Assembly (NCBI GenBank): GCA_007922195.1
Contig: ML681964.1
Coordinates: 2,301,734-2,365,733 of the forward strand
Length of the DNA stretch: 64,000 nt
Origin: Podocnemis expansa
Taxonomy: Eukaryota > Chordata > Testudines > Podocnemididae
Reading direction: 5' to 3'
Program-made: the position numbers and the translations under genes
Shown: positions 46,916-58,279 of the stretch, piece by piece
How the letters are laid out: every line of letters starts with the position of its first letter
Numbering within the stretch: the first letter of the stretch is position 1
The notes under the pieces: generated by a model
The model's database searches: none
What the model saw: the letters and a program-made list of their open reading frames with translations, nothing else
Told to the model about the DNA's origin: nothing

Positions 46916-47089
46916 CTTAAGAGGGAGCCTGGCAATCTGGCATGAGTGCTGTCATTAAAATATCAGATGTTCAAGCTAGCTACTTTTGAGATTTCACATT
47001 GAACTGGAAGAAATGCCTGTGTTATTCATCCACAAACAAGGAAGTTGCTTCAGATCTTTGAGTGTTACATATATAGCACTAAAATGTGA

Positions 47090-47262
47090 GCAAAACATAG
47101 GAGTCCAGTGGCACTTTTAAAGACCAACAAATTTATTTCTCACATAAGCTTTTGTGGGCACAGTTCCATTGAAGACAAATAAATTTGTTAGTATTTAAAA
47201 GTGCCACAGGACTCCTTTTTTGTTTTACTGAAATAGACCAACATAGCTTTCCCTCTGGAACT
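47090..47262. mobile_element. Foldback PLE derivative
   Basis: Left arm AGGAGTCCAGTGGCACTTTT, AAAGACCAACAAATTTATTT; right arm AAATAAATTTGTTAGTATTT, AAAAGTGCCACAGGACTCCT. These are close inverse copies with a loop of about 50 bp. It continues to the tip GACCAACATAGCTTTCCCTC TGGAAC. No ORF. Confidence 0.85.
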
Positions 47263-47690
47263 GTCACTTCAGACACTCTGGTAGTTGGTATATAGGGGAT
47301 GACTTCGAATGGATATTTCTTCAGCTTCTCTTACAGGATCCTAGTGTCAAAACCCAGGGATTAATCCTCTGAGATGCTGTGTATGTGCATTTCTCACTGA
47401 CAGCTGCAGGATTTGCAGTTGTTTAACTCTTCTCTTGCCTTAATGCTGTGGGCTGAATAGAGATAATTTGTAAGTCCCTGTATGTGAGCTCAGTTGGGAA
47501 TTTTTCCCATTTTAAAGAATATTAAATTCCATCAAGAACTATGCCAGTTTAAGGGCTTAGATTATGTCTTTTAAAGCACAGCCCTACATTCAGGTCATGC
47601 AGAGCTACTTCATCTCCCCCAAATTCCCCTGTTCAGTAATGCTCTGGGAGGGTGCACTCCTTTTGTAGTATCTTCCCTAGCACTTCCCTT
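47263..47690. other. Intron, nothing recognised
   Basis: No identifiable element. Confidence 0.35.
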
Positions 47691-48051
47691 GTCTACACAG
47701 CAGAACTGGAGCAATTCCACTGTAAGAGCTCAAGTTGAGTTGCTGAAAGAGCTAGAGAGCTAAGGACTTGGCCTATAGAGGCACCGGTGATCGGTGGGAG
47801 ATATGCACGCTAAATAACATAGCTTGTGCATCTCCTGTTGATATAATGATGTTGGCATATGGTGGAATCTTCATGATGCTGCATCAATGGGAGATGCCTT
47901 CCCATCAACACTGGCTTCTCCTAGTTGGGGAAGAGGTCGAACTGACTCAGCTGGAGAGCGCTTTCTGTTTGACTGAAGGGGTCTGCACAGATCTGCTCAA
48001 TCAATGCAGCTGTGTTGATGCCTGCTACTGCAGTAGTGCAGACATACCCTT
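47691..48051. mobile_element. Possible TIR MITE
   Basis: CCCTTGTCTACACAGCA at the left and TAGTGCAGACATACCCT at the right are inverted (GGGTATGTCTGCAC). This fits the same TIR class as 42260-42512. No clear target duplication. Confidence 0.5.
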
Positions 48052-48300
48052 AGGCCTAAGGATGCATTTTGCTTACTGTTGTGAGACCAGTCCTCTGAAG
48101 TGGAAAATAAAGAATTTCATTTAAAATTTCAAGTAAATCCAGTAGTAAAATAAGTGGAAAGGTGACACAACCTCTGGGTTACTATGTTGCTTTCCTGGGA
48201 TCTATTCTGGTAGGTGCTGAGCAGTTTCTGTGAGCACCCTCTGCTGCCATTGACTTTTTCTTGGTTTCAGTGGCAGTTCAATATACTGAATTTCTTATAA

Positions 48301-48640
48301 GTTTCAAAGGGGTAGTCATGTTAGTTTAGTCCAGGAAAACAAGCAAGGAATCTCGTAGCACTGTTAAAGAGTAACAAATTTATTTATTGCATGAGCTTTC
48401 ATAGGAGAAGATCTCACTTTATCAGATGCTCTGAAGATGGCAAGCGTACAGAATGGGGGGGGGGAAATAAATGCAGGGGATTGGAAGTCATGGGAACAGG
48501 TCATACTGTAAAAAAATAAAGGGGGGGGGCAAGTCAAAACAGTTATTTAGTTCATCAGCATTTGAAGCTTTGAAGTTTTGATATGCCAGAAACAGTCTGA
48601 CCTGATCCCATGACTTACTTCCCTGTATCGTGTTTATGTT
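48301..48640. mobile_element. Rearranged PLE with internal inversion
   Basis: Begins with the antisense tip GTTTCAAAGGGGTAGTCATG and antisense 3' arm (ATTTATTTATTGCATGAGCT), runs on to AGTCATGGGAACAGGTCATA, then switches to the sense strand with GTCTGACCTGATCCCATGAC. It is a foldback whose right arm is truncated. G-runs lie at about 48455 and 48520. Confidence 0.7.
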
Positions 48641-49133
48641 TTAAACAGCTCAGCCATGACTTCACTTTCACTGTACTGCTACTGAAGCTCTGCTGTTATT
48701 TATGCTTTCGCTGGCTCAGTGGGCGCTAGCATGAGTTATGTGTGCACAAGCATGGGACTTGCAGCACCAGCTTATATTACAGACAGAGCCCGAGACCAGC
48801 ATGTTCTAAAACAACAGAGTTAAGTGAGCCTTTGTCTTGGAGTTAAAAATCCAGGTTGGGAAGCTGATGGCTTTGCATATATGATATGGCACAGCTATCT
48901 TTGATAGCTTTTGTTTCTAGGGACTTTTCCACATGGTGCATTAGTTTGCACCTGAGCGATATGTGAATTCTAGTGCTCACTTGCATGTTGTGCACTAACT
49001 GACCTATGTGGCCCTTGGTGGAGTACATTACAGGTTTCCTAGTACACATGAATGTAGTCCTGTTTGAAACAAACGTACTCTGATACATATCATCAGGCTC
49101 AACATGGGGCAGTTAGTGTGCAACACTCTAGGG

Positions 49134-50210
49134 CAGTGGTTCCCAACCTGTGGTCCAGGGACCCCTGGGGATCTGCAGAGTTATTGCAAGGGGTCCAGGA
49201 ACACATCTGGCCCCAGCTGCTGCCAGCCAGCAATCCATGTTGGAGAGGGCTCTAAATCAGGGGTGTCAAACTTGCGGCCCATAGGGCCAGATCTGGCCCA
49301 CCAAGGGCACTGATCTGGCCTGCAGAGCTCCTCCCCGGGCTGTACCTGGAAGCTGTCTGCAGTAGCAAACTCCAAAGATAGGCTCATGGTACAGCAGAGT
49401 GAGGTGTGCTTCTGACTCACTCACATGATCAGAGTTGCAGTGCAGGGGAACAAAGGAAGCACTCCAACTAATCCTTGCTCAGCTCTACTGTGGTCTGCCA
49501 GCCAACCAGAATCTCAGTCACAGCAGGTGAGGCTGGCTCCAGAGAGCCACTGCAGTGTCTCCCATCCCAGCTGTTCACTGTCAGTCTCTCAGCATGCTAA
49601 TTTGATTGACAACACATGCACGAATCACAAATAAAAAAGGAAAATGTGGCTGGGGCCCACATGAGAACAAAGGCCAGTCTGGACTGAGCCAACCAGAGGC
49701 CAGCATTCTGAATGACTGACAGTGAAGTGTGGGAGGGGGAGAGGCAGGAGCCCAGCCTGGCTGCCTATGACTGAGACTGATTTTTTTGCCTGCCACCAAG
49801 AGGAAGGGGATGTGGAAAAGGAAGCGGAGAAGGCAGCAGTCAGGGAGCCAGCATGGCAAAGGGGAGCCCACAGGGTAGAGAAAAAGGAAGGTGTTGCAGA
49901 GCCTGCATGGTTGGAGAGGAGGAAGGGGAGCCCAAGCTGCTCTGAACATGGAGGAAGAAAGGGTTGGGGAACCCCCGCAGCCACATGGTCCATGACCGGT
50001 GTCCTACCTTCCAGTGTGGCCCCACACATTGAATGAGTTGGACACCTCTGCTGTAAATGAATTGTATTTGCTTGCTGTGAGCCAGCCAAACCCTGGATGT
50101 GTCTTCACCCCTGCAGTTAGTCCCCGAAAATAACTGTTATCATTTGGGGTCTGTGAAATTTTTTGATGTTCAAAAGGGGTCCTCATACTCGAAAAGGTTG
50201 GGTAGCACTG
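49134..50210. mobile_element. Outer hAT-like element, interrupted by a second hAT
   Basis: Ends CAGTGGTTCCCAACCT and AGGTTGGGTAGCACTG. Flanks CTCTAGGG and CTCTACTG match at 6 of 8. Same terminal family as 26786-27188. Without the inserted element it would be about 280 bp. Confidence 0.75.
49258..50050. mobile_element. Inner hAT-like element
   Basis: 793 bp, ends CAGGGGTGTCAAACTTG and GAGTTGGACACCTCTG. Flanks CTCTAAAT (49250-49257) and CTGTAAAT (50051-50058) match at 7 of 8. Interior has GGCCAGATCTGGCCC and GC-rich sequence with no recognisable transposase, despite frames of 100-150 codons. Confidence 0.85.
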
Positions 50211-50792
50211 CTCTACTGTAAATGAGAATTTGCACCTCTGTGGTGCAAACTACTACACAGTATAGACAAGCCATAAATTATGCACACATTGTAGCTACAA
50301 AATAGAATTGCAGTCTTCTGGTTCATGCTGAGTAGTACTTTACACCATGGGTAGTTCCACAGGCTTTTGTGGGACATGATGCAAAGCTCTGTTCACCATG
50401 AGCAAGGGATCACAATCTTGGCTCTGAAGATTTTGACACTGTACTGAATTTTCAAATTCCTATTGTCAAATTTGTTGTGGTTATTGTCCTCTGTCTCCCA
50501 AACCTTTATTAATGCTGATCTCACTTCTAATCTCTTTTGGGACACACTTCTGGGACTCCACTGTGTTCTACACTGATATTCATTTATTTCATTCATACTT
50601 GTGTCATGTTGTGGGTTTCAATTAAAATTCTAACAGTCAGTCTTTTTTAAAAAGCAAAAAAAGCAAAAAAACACTACTTAAAAAAAAGTGGACTTAGTTC
50701 AAAGATGAGTGGGCACAGAAAATTAAGCTAGAGCCAAGAATACTCCTCCATTGAATCCAAAATTGATTTTAAGCCAAGAACATCATGAGGAC
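50211..50792. other. Intron, nothing recognised
   Basis: A-rich runs at 50650-50690. No identifiable element. Confidence 0.4.
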
Positions 50793-51195
50793 CAATGTTC
50801 CTTCTAAGGCCCTGAGGCAGCTGAGTAGCTCACGTTGCTTGCTGTGCAGCCCCCTCGGTGGGCCTGATTCTGCCACTCCTGGGCCTGGTCCTTCCCCCCG
50901 GTTTCCCAGTAAGCCTCCCCATGCCAGCCCGATTCCCTCTTCCCACCCTAGTCTGCTCCCCTGGTAACCCCCCAGCTGGCCTGACCCCCCCCCACTCTTA
51001 CCCAGCCACTGTAACGGTGCCACCGAGCCATGGCTGTTCTGGCCAGAGAAGCACTGATGAAACATGTTCAGACAGAGTCTTCTGGCTGGGCAGGGACTCT
51101 GGCTGCCAGTCTTGCGTGTCTGGCAGTATCCCCTGCGCAGGGCAGCAGCAGGGGACTGCATGGCTGCGTGGCCGTGAAGCTTACAGGGAACTTTG
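50793..51195. mobile_element. hAT-like element with exact 8-bp duplication
   Basis: 403 bp, ends CAATGTTCCTTCT and ACAGGGAACTTTG, flanked by exact ATGAGGAC (50785-50792 and 51196-51203). Same family as 44759-45289 (GGCCCTGAGGCAGCTGAG start, TCCCCTGGTAACCCC inside). Confidence 0.9.
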
Positions 51196-51203
51196 ATGAG
51201 GAC

Positions 51204-52429
51204 CTTAGCTAAACTAGCATGGAGATACTACGAGGGTGTCTTGCAAACATGAGTGGTTGGTGAAGCTTCCCCAGGGGAAGGCAAGCTCCCTGGTCTAACC
51301 CTGTCCCTCCAGGACCTGCCCCCAGGCTCACCTATGGTCCTACCCCTAGGCCTCTTTCCATACCCTTCATCAGTTGCTACATGGGTCTCTGACTGACTTT
51401 CTTTTCTCCTCTACTTCTCCCACCTTTACACATCCTCTCCATTCCCCTCCCATCATGAGAGGCAGCTGCCTGTGTGCCCTTCCAAAGGCAGGAACTGGGT
51501 TAGTGTGGGATGGGGGCTGCGGCAGGATGATTCACTCACTCACTAACCTGTTCCTTCCTCCTTGGCTGACTGGGGCAGTGACAGACCCAAGTGTTGGGGG
51601 CTACATTAAACAGAACCCCCCCATCAGGAAGCTTGGGAGAGAGTCAGGAAGTTTGGGCAGGAGGAAGGAGGGGTACAGACAGCCACATGAGAGGAGGTGA
51701 GCTGGGAGAGAAGCTCCATATCCCAGCAGAAAGATCAGGTGTCTGACTGGGTAACCTCTGTCCTGAGCCAGATGCTCACACAGAATCCTTCATGCCCTGG
51801 TGCTGCTCTGGCTTGTGTTCTACAGCGATTCTACACTAGTCTACCCTCCGCTCCCCCATCTCACATGCTTGTTCTGCCCCCCCACCCCCCGGACTGCTAC
51901 TGGCAGTCGCCAAGCACCTTCACAGCACTGAGCATTCCCCAAAACTGCTTCTCCCATCAACCCCAGCCAGCCTCCCCTCCCCTACTTCTAATTGCCACCA
52001 GCCTGCTCCTGACCTCGTGGAAACACTCCCAAGTTCTTTGGGCCAGGTGGAGGGGGATCCATTTTTCCTGACCATTCATTTTTCAGCTGCCCTGACCTCG
52101 GTTAGCTGGCACTGAGGAAAGCCTAGTAGAGTGATCCAGTCTTGGGCCTGCTGCAGTGGTTTAATAAAAAGAGAGAATGCAATCCCCAGTGCTGCTGAGA
52201 ATAAGGCTTCTGGATGGTGGGTGGTGTCTTGTTTATCTATCCGTCCGCCTGCCTCTGACTTCAGAAAGTGTTGGGGGCAGGCCTGATGGGCCCCTGCTGG
52301 CAGACCTCTCCAACCCAGTTCTCGCAAACTGCTCTAGTATTAGTATCAGTGGGGGAAGTCCCATAAAATCCCGATCTCCTGTAATCCAGGAGGACACTCA
52401 GTACAGAATGAAAGGTTAATTGTAAAAAC
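51204..52429. other. Intron, C-rich in places, nothing recognised
   Basis: CCCC-rich stretches at 51870-51895. No domain, repeat end or exon recognised. Confidence 0.4.
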
Positions 52430-52590
52430 ATTTAGCACTTCTAAAGCACTTTCTATCTGACCTCAAAGCAACAAACCAAAAGCAATGAATTAAGCTACAC
52501 AATCTGAGGCAAGCAAGTACTATTATTCCTGGTTTTGGGATGAGGAAACTGAGGCCTGGGCTGATTAAGTTCCCTGTATCCACTTTTTAA
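52430..52590 (-). mobile_element. MIR/CORE-SINE-type relic
   Basis: TAAAGCACTTTCTATCTGAC, CTCAAAGCAACAAACC, TACTATTATTCCTGGTTTTG, GGATGAGGAAACTGAGGCCT occur in the order of an old vertebrate SINE, read in reverse. Confidence 0.6.
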
Positions 52591-54139
52591 AATCAATAGG
52601 ACTCTCCCTCAGCTGAAGCCTTAAATGACTGGTGGTGGTCCAATATTACACTGGAAGTCTGTGCCAAAGGTGGGGGGCATTAATAAAAGCCCAGATCTTC
52701 ATATTCCTTGCTCTGCTTTCAACACCAAGCCATGATTACATTTTACTTTTCGTTTCCCTTATCTGGAGTACAAAAGAAAGCAGCCAGAAACTCAAAAGCT
52801 GGGCTGCGTTGTGCTGTCTGTGAGGAATGGATAAATGTGCCTTGGGGGCTGCTCCTATTGTGTCTATTCCTGTTCCTTCCCCCCATGCCAGCCAGGGAGC
52901 TTAATTTACATCCTCTTTGTTATGCACTTCTCTGCGGTTTCCAGGAAGGAAGACAGCTCTGGGAGTGTGGCTAAAAATGAAAGTGTACCTCCCGTGCCTG
53001 CTGCTGCCCATCAGGGAGCAGGGAGGTGGAGCAGAGCCTCGCTGGCAAGGACTTGCCTCCCTGTGCCTATGATAAAATCCACCCATGTCGACTACCCACA
53101 AGATATTTACATCATAACAAATTGCCTGAGCATCACCTAGTGAAATGTGTGCGTACACGTACCAGTTAGAAATAATGCTATTAAACAAAGGTTGGCTCCA
53201 TCATTTTGTTTTTGTGGATCCAGTGGCATTTTCTGCCACTGACTTTTAGACTTGAAATAAATTACTGCAGGAATTAAAGCTGAATCATAGCTCTGCTGCT
53301 GTGCTTAAAGCCAAAATCTCACCATAAAGTGGAAGGGAAGGGGTTGTTCTGAAGCTGTAGCAGGATGTAGAAAATATACCCCCCCCCCAAAATATTAATT
53401 AGGTCAAGTCTTTTACTCATGATCAGTAAGATCGTGGTCCTGCCAGGTGATGGGTGCTCTGTTTTTAGTCCAGTACAGAGCTTAAGCACATGCTTAACTT
53501 TAGGCATGTGAGTTGGACTCTGTGCCACTAGTCACATGAATAAAGTTAAGCTTGTGGTTAAATTCTTTGTTGGTTCAGAACCAGAGTGCTCAGCATCTTG
53601 CTGGATTTGGTCATAAGGGAGTGCGTCCTGTTCATGTTTACTTTGGAATGAGGTGACTTGCAAGATAACAAGCTACTTGCATGAACCAGTATGGCAGTGC
53701 TAGGCACTAAGTAAACGATAAAGGCTAGGAGGTATAATTCAGAAGGATTTTTGCCAGTGACTTCATTGGGGCCAGGATTTCATCTTAGAGGCTGCACTTG
53801 GCTGCTGCTAATCCTGCTGTGTGAGGATGTACACAGACTGCAGCTCCTACTCTCCAGAAATACCTCTTACTCCCCTTAGTGAGTGGTTGGGGTGGGGACA
53901 GAATCTTAGTTCATTTCACTTCTCACAGGAGAAAGATCAACAGGTACCTTTGGAGGGCTGCAGTAACATATTTCCCCATGTGCTCCAATACTCTTCCTGC
54001 ACATAGCACTCCTAGAGCCATGTTCATCTTTGCTTAGGTCTGATACCTAAAGGCACAGTCTAGCCCTAGAAAGTGACATTCAGGGCTGGTAGTGAAGAAT
54101 TAATGACCAGCTTGGAGAAGTAACCAGGCTGGTCATAAA
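52591..54139. other. Intron, repeat-poor; possible conserved sequence
   Basis: I see no transposable element from about 52680 to 54130. No exon signals either. Confidence 0.35.
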
Positions 54140-54472
54140 CAGGAACATTGCTGCCCCAGGGAAAGATCCAGGGCACAGGCCCCACCCCCTGGGCCTGGGC
54201 CCCAATCCCTGGCCATGATCCGGAGCCCAGGCCTGAGCCGGCCTCAGGCTCCTGCTGCCACCAGCCTGGCCCCAGATCCTGGGCAGGGAACGGGGCAGAG
54301 AGAGGCATGCAATCCCTGGTTGGGAGAGGCAGGCACCACTGCGGGCAGCTGGGCCTCAGATCCCTGGTCAGGGATGGGGCCAGGAGAGGCAGGGGTAGCC
54401 CTGGGTACTTGAGGCACTGGTGCCAGGACTCAGGGCACATGCTGCATGTGCCAGGTGCCAGCAACACCCCTG
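54140..54472 (+). mobile_element. hAT-like element with exact 8-bp duplication
   Basis: 333 bp, starts CAGGAACATTGCTGCCCCAG and ends CCAGCAACACCCCTG, flanked by exact GTCATAAA (54132-54139 and 54473-54480). Homologous to 33501-33840. GC-rich, non-coding. Confidence 0.9.
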
Positions 54473-54480
54473 GTCATAAA

Positions 54481-55286
54481 GATCCAAGGAACCTGTGTGT
54501 CTTGGGGCTGAGCCATTGCTGTGGTATAAGAAGAAAAGCCTGGGCTGAAACCATACGGTTGTGAGCAGATTCTGCTCCTCATCCACACTCATTTAAATCC
54601 AGAGCAACTCCACTGACATTAAGGCCTGGTAGTAGTTGAGATCAGGATATGGCCCATGGGGATTTGATTTATTTTTTTAAGTGATGCAGTTCCAAGCAAT
54701 GTGTATGAGGAGAGCATTTCTAGAGTGACTGTTCTGCACCTTAGCGAATGTGTAGGTGGCTTGAGCTATCTCTCAACATTTCTTTCAGTTTATAATAAAA
54801 TACAATTACAAAAAAAAAGCAAAAGAGGAATCGGTTCTTGGCTTGATATTGATGTATTTCTCTTTGCAGCATTTCATACTTCAGATTGATAATGCAGCTT
54901 GTAAGCAAGGCATTTGGCTTTGTTTATCATCATTCAGCTACTTAGGGCACACATTAGAAGTCTAAAGATAAATTAATCCATGTTTGTACAGACCTTTGAA
55001 GATGTAAATTGTTTTAAAGATTGATCTATGCATATGTCCAATCTCTCTTATCCATGCAAGAGTTGTATCACTGAAATCAGTGGGCCAAATCATGTGAGTA
55101 AACGGCACCAAGATTTTGTCCTAAGTTAGTGGTTCTCAATCTGTTCCTAACTGGACAACATTTTTCATATCAGGGACCCTCCCTCTCATTTCTTGATAGG
55201 GGCGAGGCAAGGAGAACTCCTGTGCCTGGTGCGAAATCTGATTGGAGATTACAGCTTTAAACACTTGTTCTCTTTCTCCTCTATAG
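54481..55286. other. End of the giant intron
   Basis: AGTGGTTCTCAATCTGTTC at about 55129 looks like the left end of a hAT-type MITE, with no right end found before the exon. The polypyrimidine tract of the terminal acceptor occupies about 55266-55283. Confidence 0.45.
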
Positions 55287-55460
55287 GTTGCTCCTGTAAT
55301 TAAAGAGAGAATGATGAAGAAAGGCAGCATGATGTTAGGCTACCAACCCCACCGTGGCAAAGTCAACTTCTTTCGTCAGGTAGTGATCAGTCCCCAGGTG
55401 AGCCGTGAGGACATGGACTTCCTGCTGGATGAGATCGACTTGCTTGGCAGTGACTTGTAG
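55287..55460 (+). CDS. GADL1: GADL1 terminal coding exon with stop codon
   Basis: Begins after a strong polypyrimidine tract and acceptor (TCTCCTCTATAG ending 55286). It encodes 57 residues in phase 0 and stops at TAG 55458-55460. The peptide starts VAPVIKERMMKKGS, contains LGYQPHRGKVNFFR and VSREDMDFLLDEID, and ends LLGSDL. The family C-terminus has the conserved G-Y-Q-P, N-F-F-R and a terminal D-[IMF]-D-F-L-L/I-[DN]-E-[IL] helix. HRGKVNFFRQVVISP matches GADL1 better than CSAD or GAD1/2, by memory of the families. The exon follows the HQ end of the 5169-5258 exon in frame. No lesion is visible. It completes the small C-terminal domain that packs on the PLP fold and the dimer partner. Confidence 0.96.
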   Translation, partial: VAPVIKERMMKKGSMMLGYQPHRGKVNFFRQVVISPQVSREDMDFLLDEIDLLGSDL

Positions 55461-55692
55461 CTGTGGTTCAACAGCACCAGGTGCTGCTTATATGCATGAC
55501 ATTTACAATCAGGAATGTTTGTAGCATACTGGTACTATATTTGATAACAGGTAGTGGAAAGCTCAACACACAGCAATATGAAGGATTTTGCAAGTAGAGT
55601 ATCTCTACACTTGAATGTCTTTGCTTTCAGTGGTCCTAGCTGTGCCGCTCCTTGCAGCAGCTGCATAAGTGACGTCCTCACTATCATTCTGA

Positions 55693-55826
55693 AAAGTAAA
55701 ATAGACAAGGAGTCTGGTGGCGCTTCTCAAGACTAAAAAAAATATTTATTTAGTCTTTAGAAGTGCCAACCAACTCCTTGTTTGTTTGACTGAACTAAAC
55801 TAACATGGCTACCCCTTTGGAACTTG
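55693..55826. mobile_element. Compact foldback PLE derivative in the GADL1 3' UTR
   Basis: 134 bp flanked by TCATTCTGA at 55684-55692 and 55827-55835 (exact 9 bp). Left arm CAAGGAGTCTGGTGGCGCTT, CTCAAGACTAAA and right arm TTTAGTCTTTAGAAGTGCCA, ACCAACTCCTTG are inverted copies of about 33 bp with a loop of about a dozen bases. The right side continues to the tip CTAAACTAACATGGCTACCC CTTTGGAAC. In mRNA it would form a hairpin. Confidence 0.88.
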
Positions 55827-57924
55827 TCATTCTGAGACGTGTCACTGTCAGGTGGTGCTTCAGAGAATGAACTTGGACATGCTAGTGGGGCAAGTATTTA
55901 ATAAATACTGGTGGACTGAGTGGGCTTGATCGGCCCCTGACACAAGTGGGCATAACTTCATTAACTTCAGTGGGGCATGCCTGCTTATGCCAGCCGTGAA
56001 TTTAGCTCAGTGAGTATTAAAATGAAAGCACAGCTCTAATACAGTAATGTTTTAGCCTGGCATGCATTTAAGGATAAAAGTCCAGTAGGTGATTGAATAA
56101 AGGCCCAATGTCAAGGGTCCTGTGGCTTTCTTAATGGAAGTCCCAAAATTAGTACTGTAAATTGCCCAGTACAGAATGGGCCCAATCAACATTTGCCCAC
56201 CCATAAACATACCAGGATTTTAGCAAAGCAGAGAATGTAGGCGTGGATATACTATCGGTTTTTAACTTTTTTGTCAGCCAGAGATATCTGTAATTTCTGA
56301 ACGACTCTTGTTTTAAACTGTAAACATCTCCTTAGGATCTTTATATGAAAATTAAAATTTTAACTATAAAATTATAAATAATATATTTATTTTAAAAGGG
56401 TGTGTTTTTGTGCAGGCTGGCTACATATTAAGAATTGATTTAACAAAACAATGGATTTATCATGGTCCCTAATGATTTTCTCAAAGTTTTAAAAACCACT
56501 ATATTTTGTGTGATCAATGTTTAATTCCTTCTTGGCATTAACATGAGCTGCTGCATAAGTTAAAATTTGTCTGTGATTTTAACATATGGCTATTGTTGAA
56601 AAAGAATTGGTGAAATATCAAATTGAGTTCTAATTATAAAAGTTAGAACTTAATTTTGCTATCTCACCAACTTCTTCATTAGTTATATTTTGAGAGATCA
56701 TTTTGTGAGTCAGCTAGTTTAATTTTTTTTCTATCTATAAAATGGTTCATTTAATCATAAAAGTAGAAATCACAAATGTATAGTTGCATGGAAGTAAACA
56801 AGGAAATGGACACATTTTTCACCTTCTAACTTGTGACACTAATTTAGTTTGTTGTTTTAATTTTTGTTCTATAATCTGTCTTTGAGGAAGCACTGACCAA
56901 TATGAACTTTTTTGTTGTAATGTATCTCTGTTGCTGATAGCTGTCTTTAAATGCAGTGCTTGATGTTTCCATTTAACATATTGTGGTAGTATCTAATATT
57001 GTACAACATTCCCATTTTCCATCTCGAAAGCACTAGTGTGGAAAGTTTAAATAGATCAGTATAAGTCACAGAGTAGTCAGAGTAGTAGATGGGAACAAGA
57101 GCTTGACAGATTTCTGTAGAGTATACTGAGAATGGATGTTATTATTTCTTGATAAAAAGCATTGACACAACCCAATCCTTAGTTTCTGCCCTCTAATAGT
57201 TACTGGTTCAGATCATCAAATGCTACCTATGATTTATGGGTATACCAGTCATCATGAAAGCATAATTTAAAACCTTGATCCAGGCAAAAGACTCAAGTAT
57301 CTGCTTAAAATAAAGTACTTGTTCATATGGACACTCAGTCAGTTTTGACTAATGTGACAAGAATGTGAAGAGTTATCAAAATTGCTTTGCTATTGCTTCT
57401 CGTGATATCTACTTTAGAGCAACTATTCTTTTTTTTGGGGGGGGGGTTAGAAAGGAAGGAAATAAAAGTGTCAGGATTCTCTGATTCTGGCCCATATTCT
57501 TAGCTGATATAAACCAGCATCACTCCATTGACCTGAATAAAGTTTTCCCAGTTTACACTGGCTGCGGATTGCTTCTCTGTCTTTACTATTAGTAAAAAGT
57601 GTCACCATGCTATTACATTCATTTCAACAAATTAGTGACAGTAGACTTATGACTTCCTGTCTGAAATACTGTAGTTCTAATTCTGTTGCAGCAGTAGCTG
57701 TGTTTTTAAACCTTTAGACCTTTTTTGAATATTTTCACAAAATATTTCTTGGATTTACACTTGACTGTATTTACTTTCTTGATTTACAGTATGATGGAAT
57801 TAACTTATTTGAGGTCTGTATTTTCTCTGTTGCTCTTGGTTCCCTGTAACACCTAAGATATGTAATAAGATTGTCTCACTATAGGATTGTAACAGCATTG
57901 TCTTATAGTAGCTTATTTAGACCT

Positions 57925-57975
57925 AATAAATGCAAAATGTTTATTTTATAGTCGATGATTTGAATAAAAAATAAA
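57925..57975 (+). terminator. Polyadenylation signal cluster
   Basis: Three canonical AATAAA hexamers at 57925-57930, 57963-57968 and 57970-57975. A G/T-rich stretch rich in GGTGG and GTGAG follows at about 58049-58062, a plausible downstream cleavage element. This is the best candidate for the end of the GADL1 transcript. It is inferred from motifs only. Confidence 0.65.
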
Positions 57976-57995
57976 GTAAATACCACTCCTAAAGG

Positions 57996-58279
57996 CTGGC
58001 TGCATTTGTCATTCCTATAGCTAAAAAACAGGAATATGTATGTTGCCTTAAAAAAGGGTGGTGGGTGAGTGCTCTAGGTGGGAGGAGCAGCATGGGTTTG
58101 GGATGCACGCTTTTAACCCTGCTGCAGGATATGGGTTATTAAGATGCTCTGGGGGAAGAATACCATCCATGCTATTTTTGATAACAATCTGGCATACGGA
58201 AGTGTTATAGTTACTCTTCTTCTCAATTAAATTGTCAAATGCAGAAGTTAAATTGTCTCTGCAGCACATGGTGGTAGTT
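57996..58279. other. Sequence just downstream of GADL1
   Basis: G/T-rich at the start, as expected after a poly(A) site. No other feature recognised. Confidence 0.4.

Larger units (their letters stand above)
55461..57995 (+). other. GADL1: GADL1 3' untranslated region
   Basis: Non-coding sequence from the stop codon to just past a cluster of AATAAA hexamers. It is AT-rich, especially 56330-57000, typical of a long vertebrate 3' UTR. A 134-bp foldback PLE derivative lies at 55693-55826. The exact 3' end is inferred from the hexamers and the G/T-rich sequence that follows; earlier polyadenylation sites are possible. Confidence 0.7.

Noticed and set aside
49581..50089. Minus-strand frames of 122 and 154 codons as a transposase
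   Set aside because: They lie in the inner hAT-like element but show no hAT dimerisation or catalytic motifs and are of low complexity.
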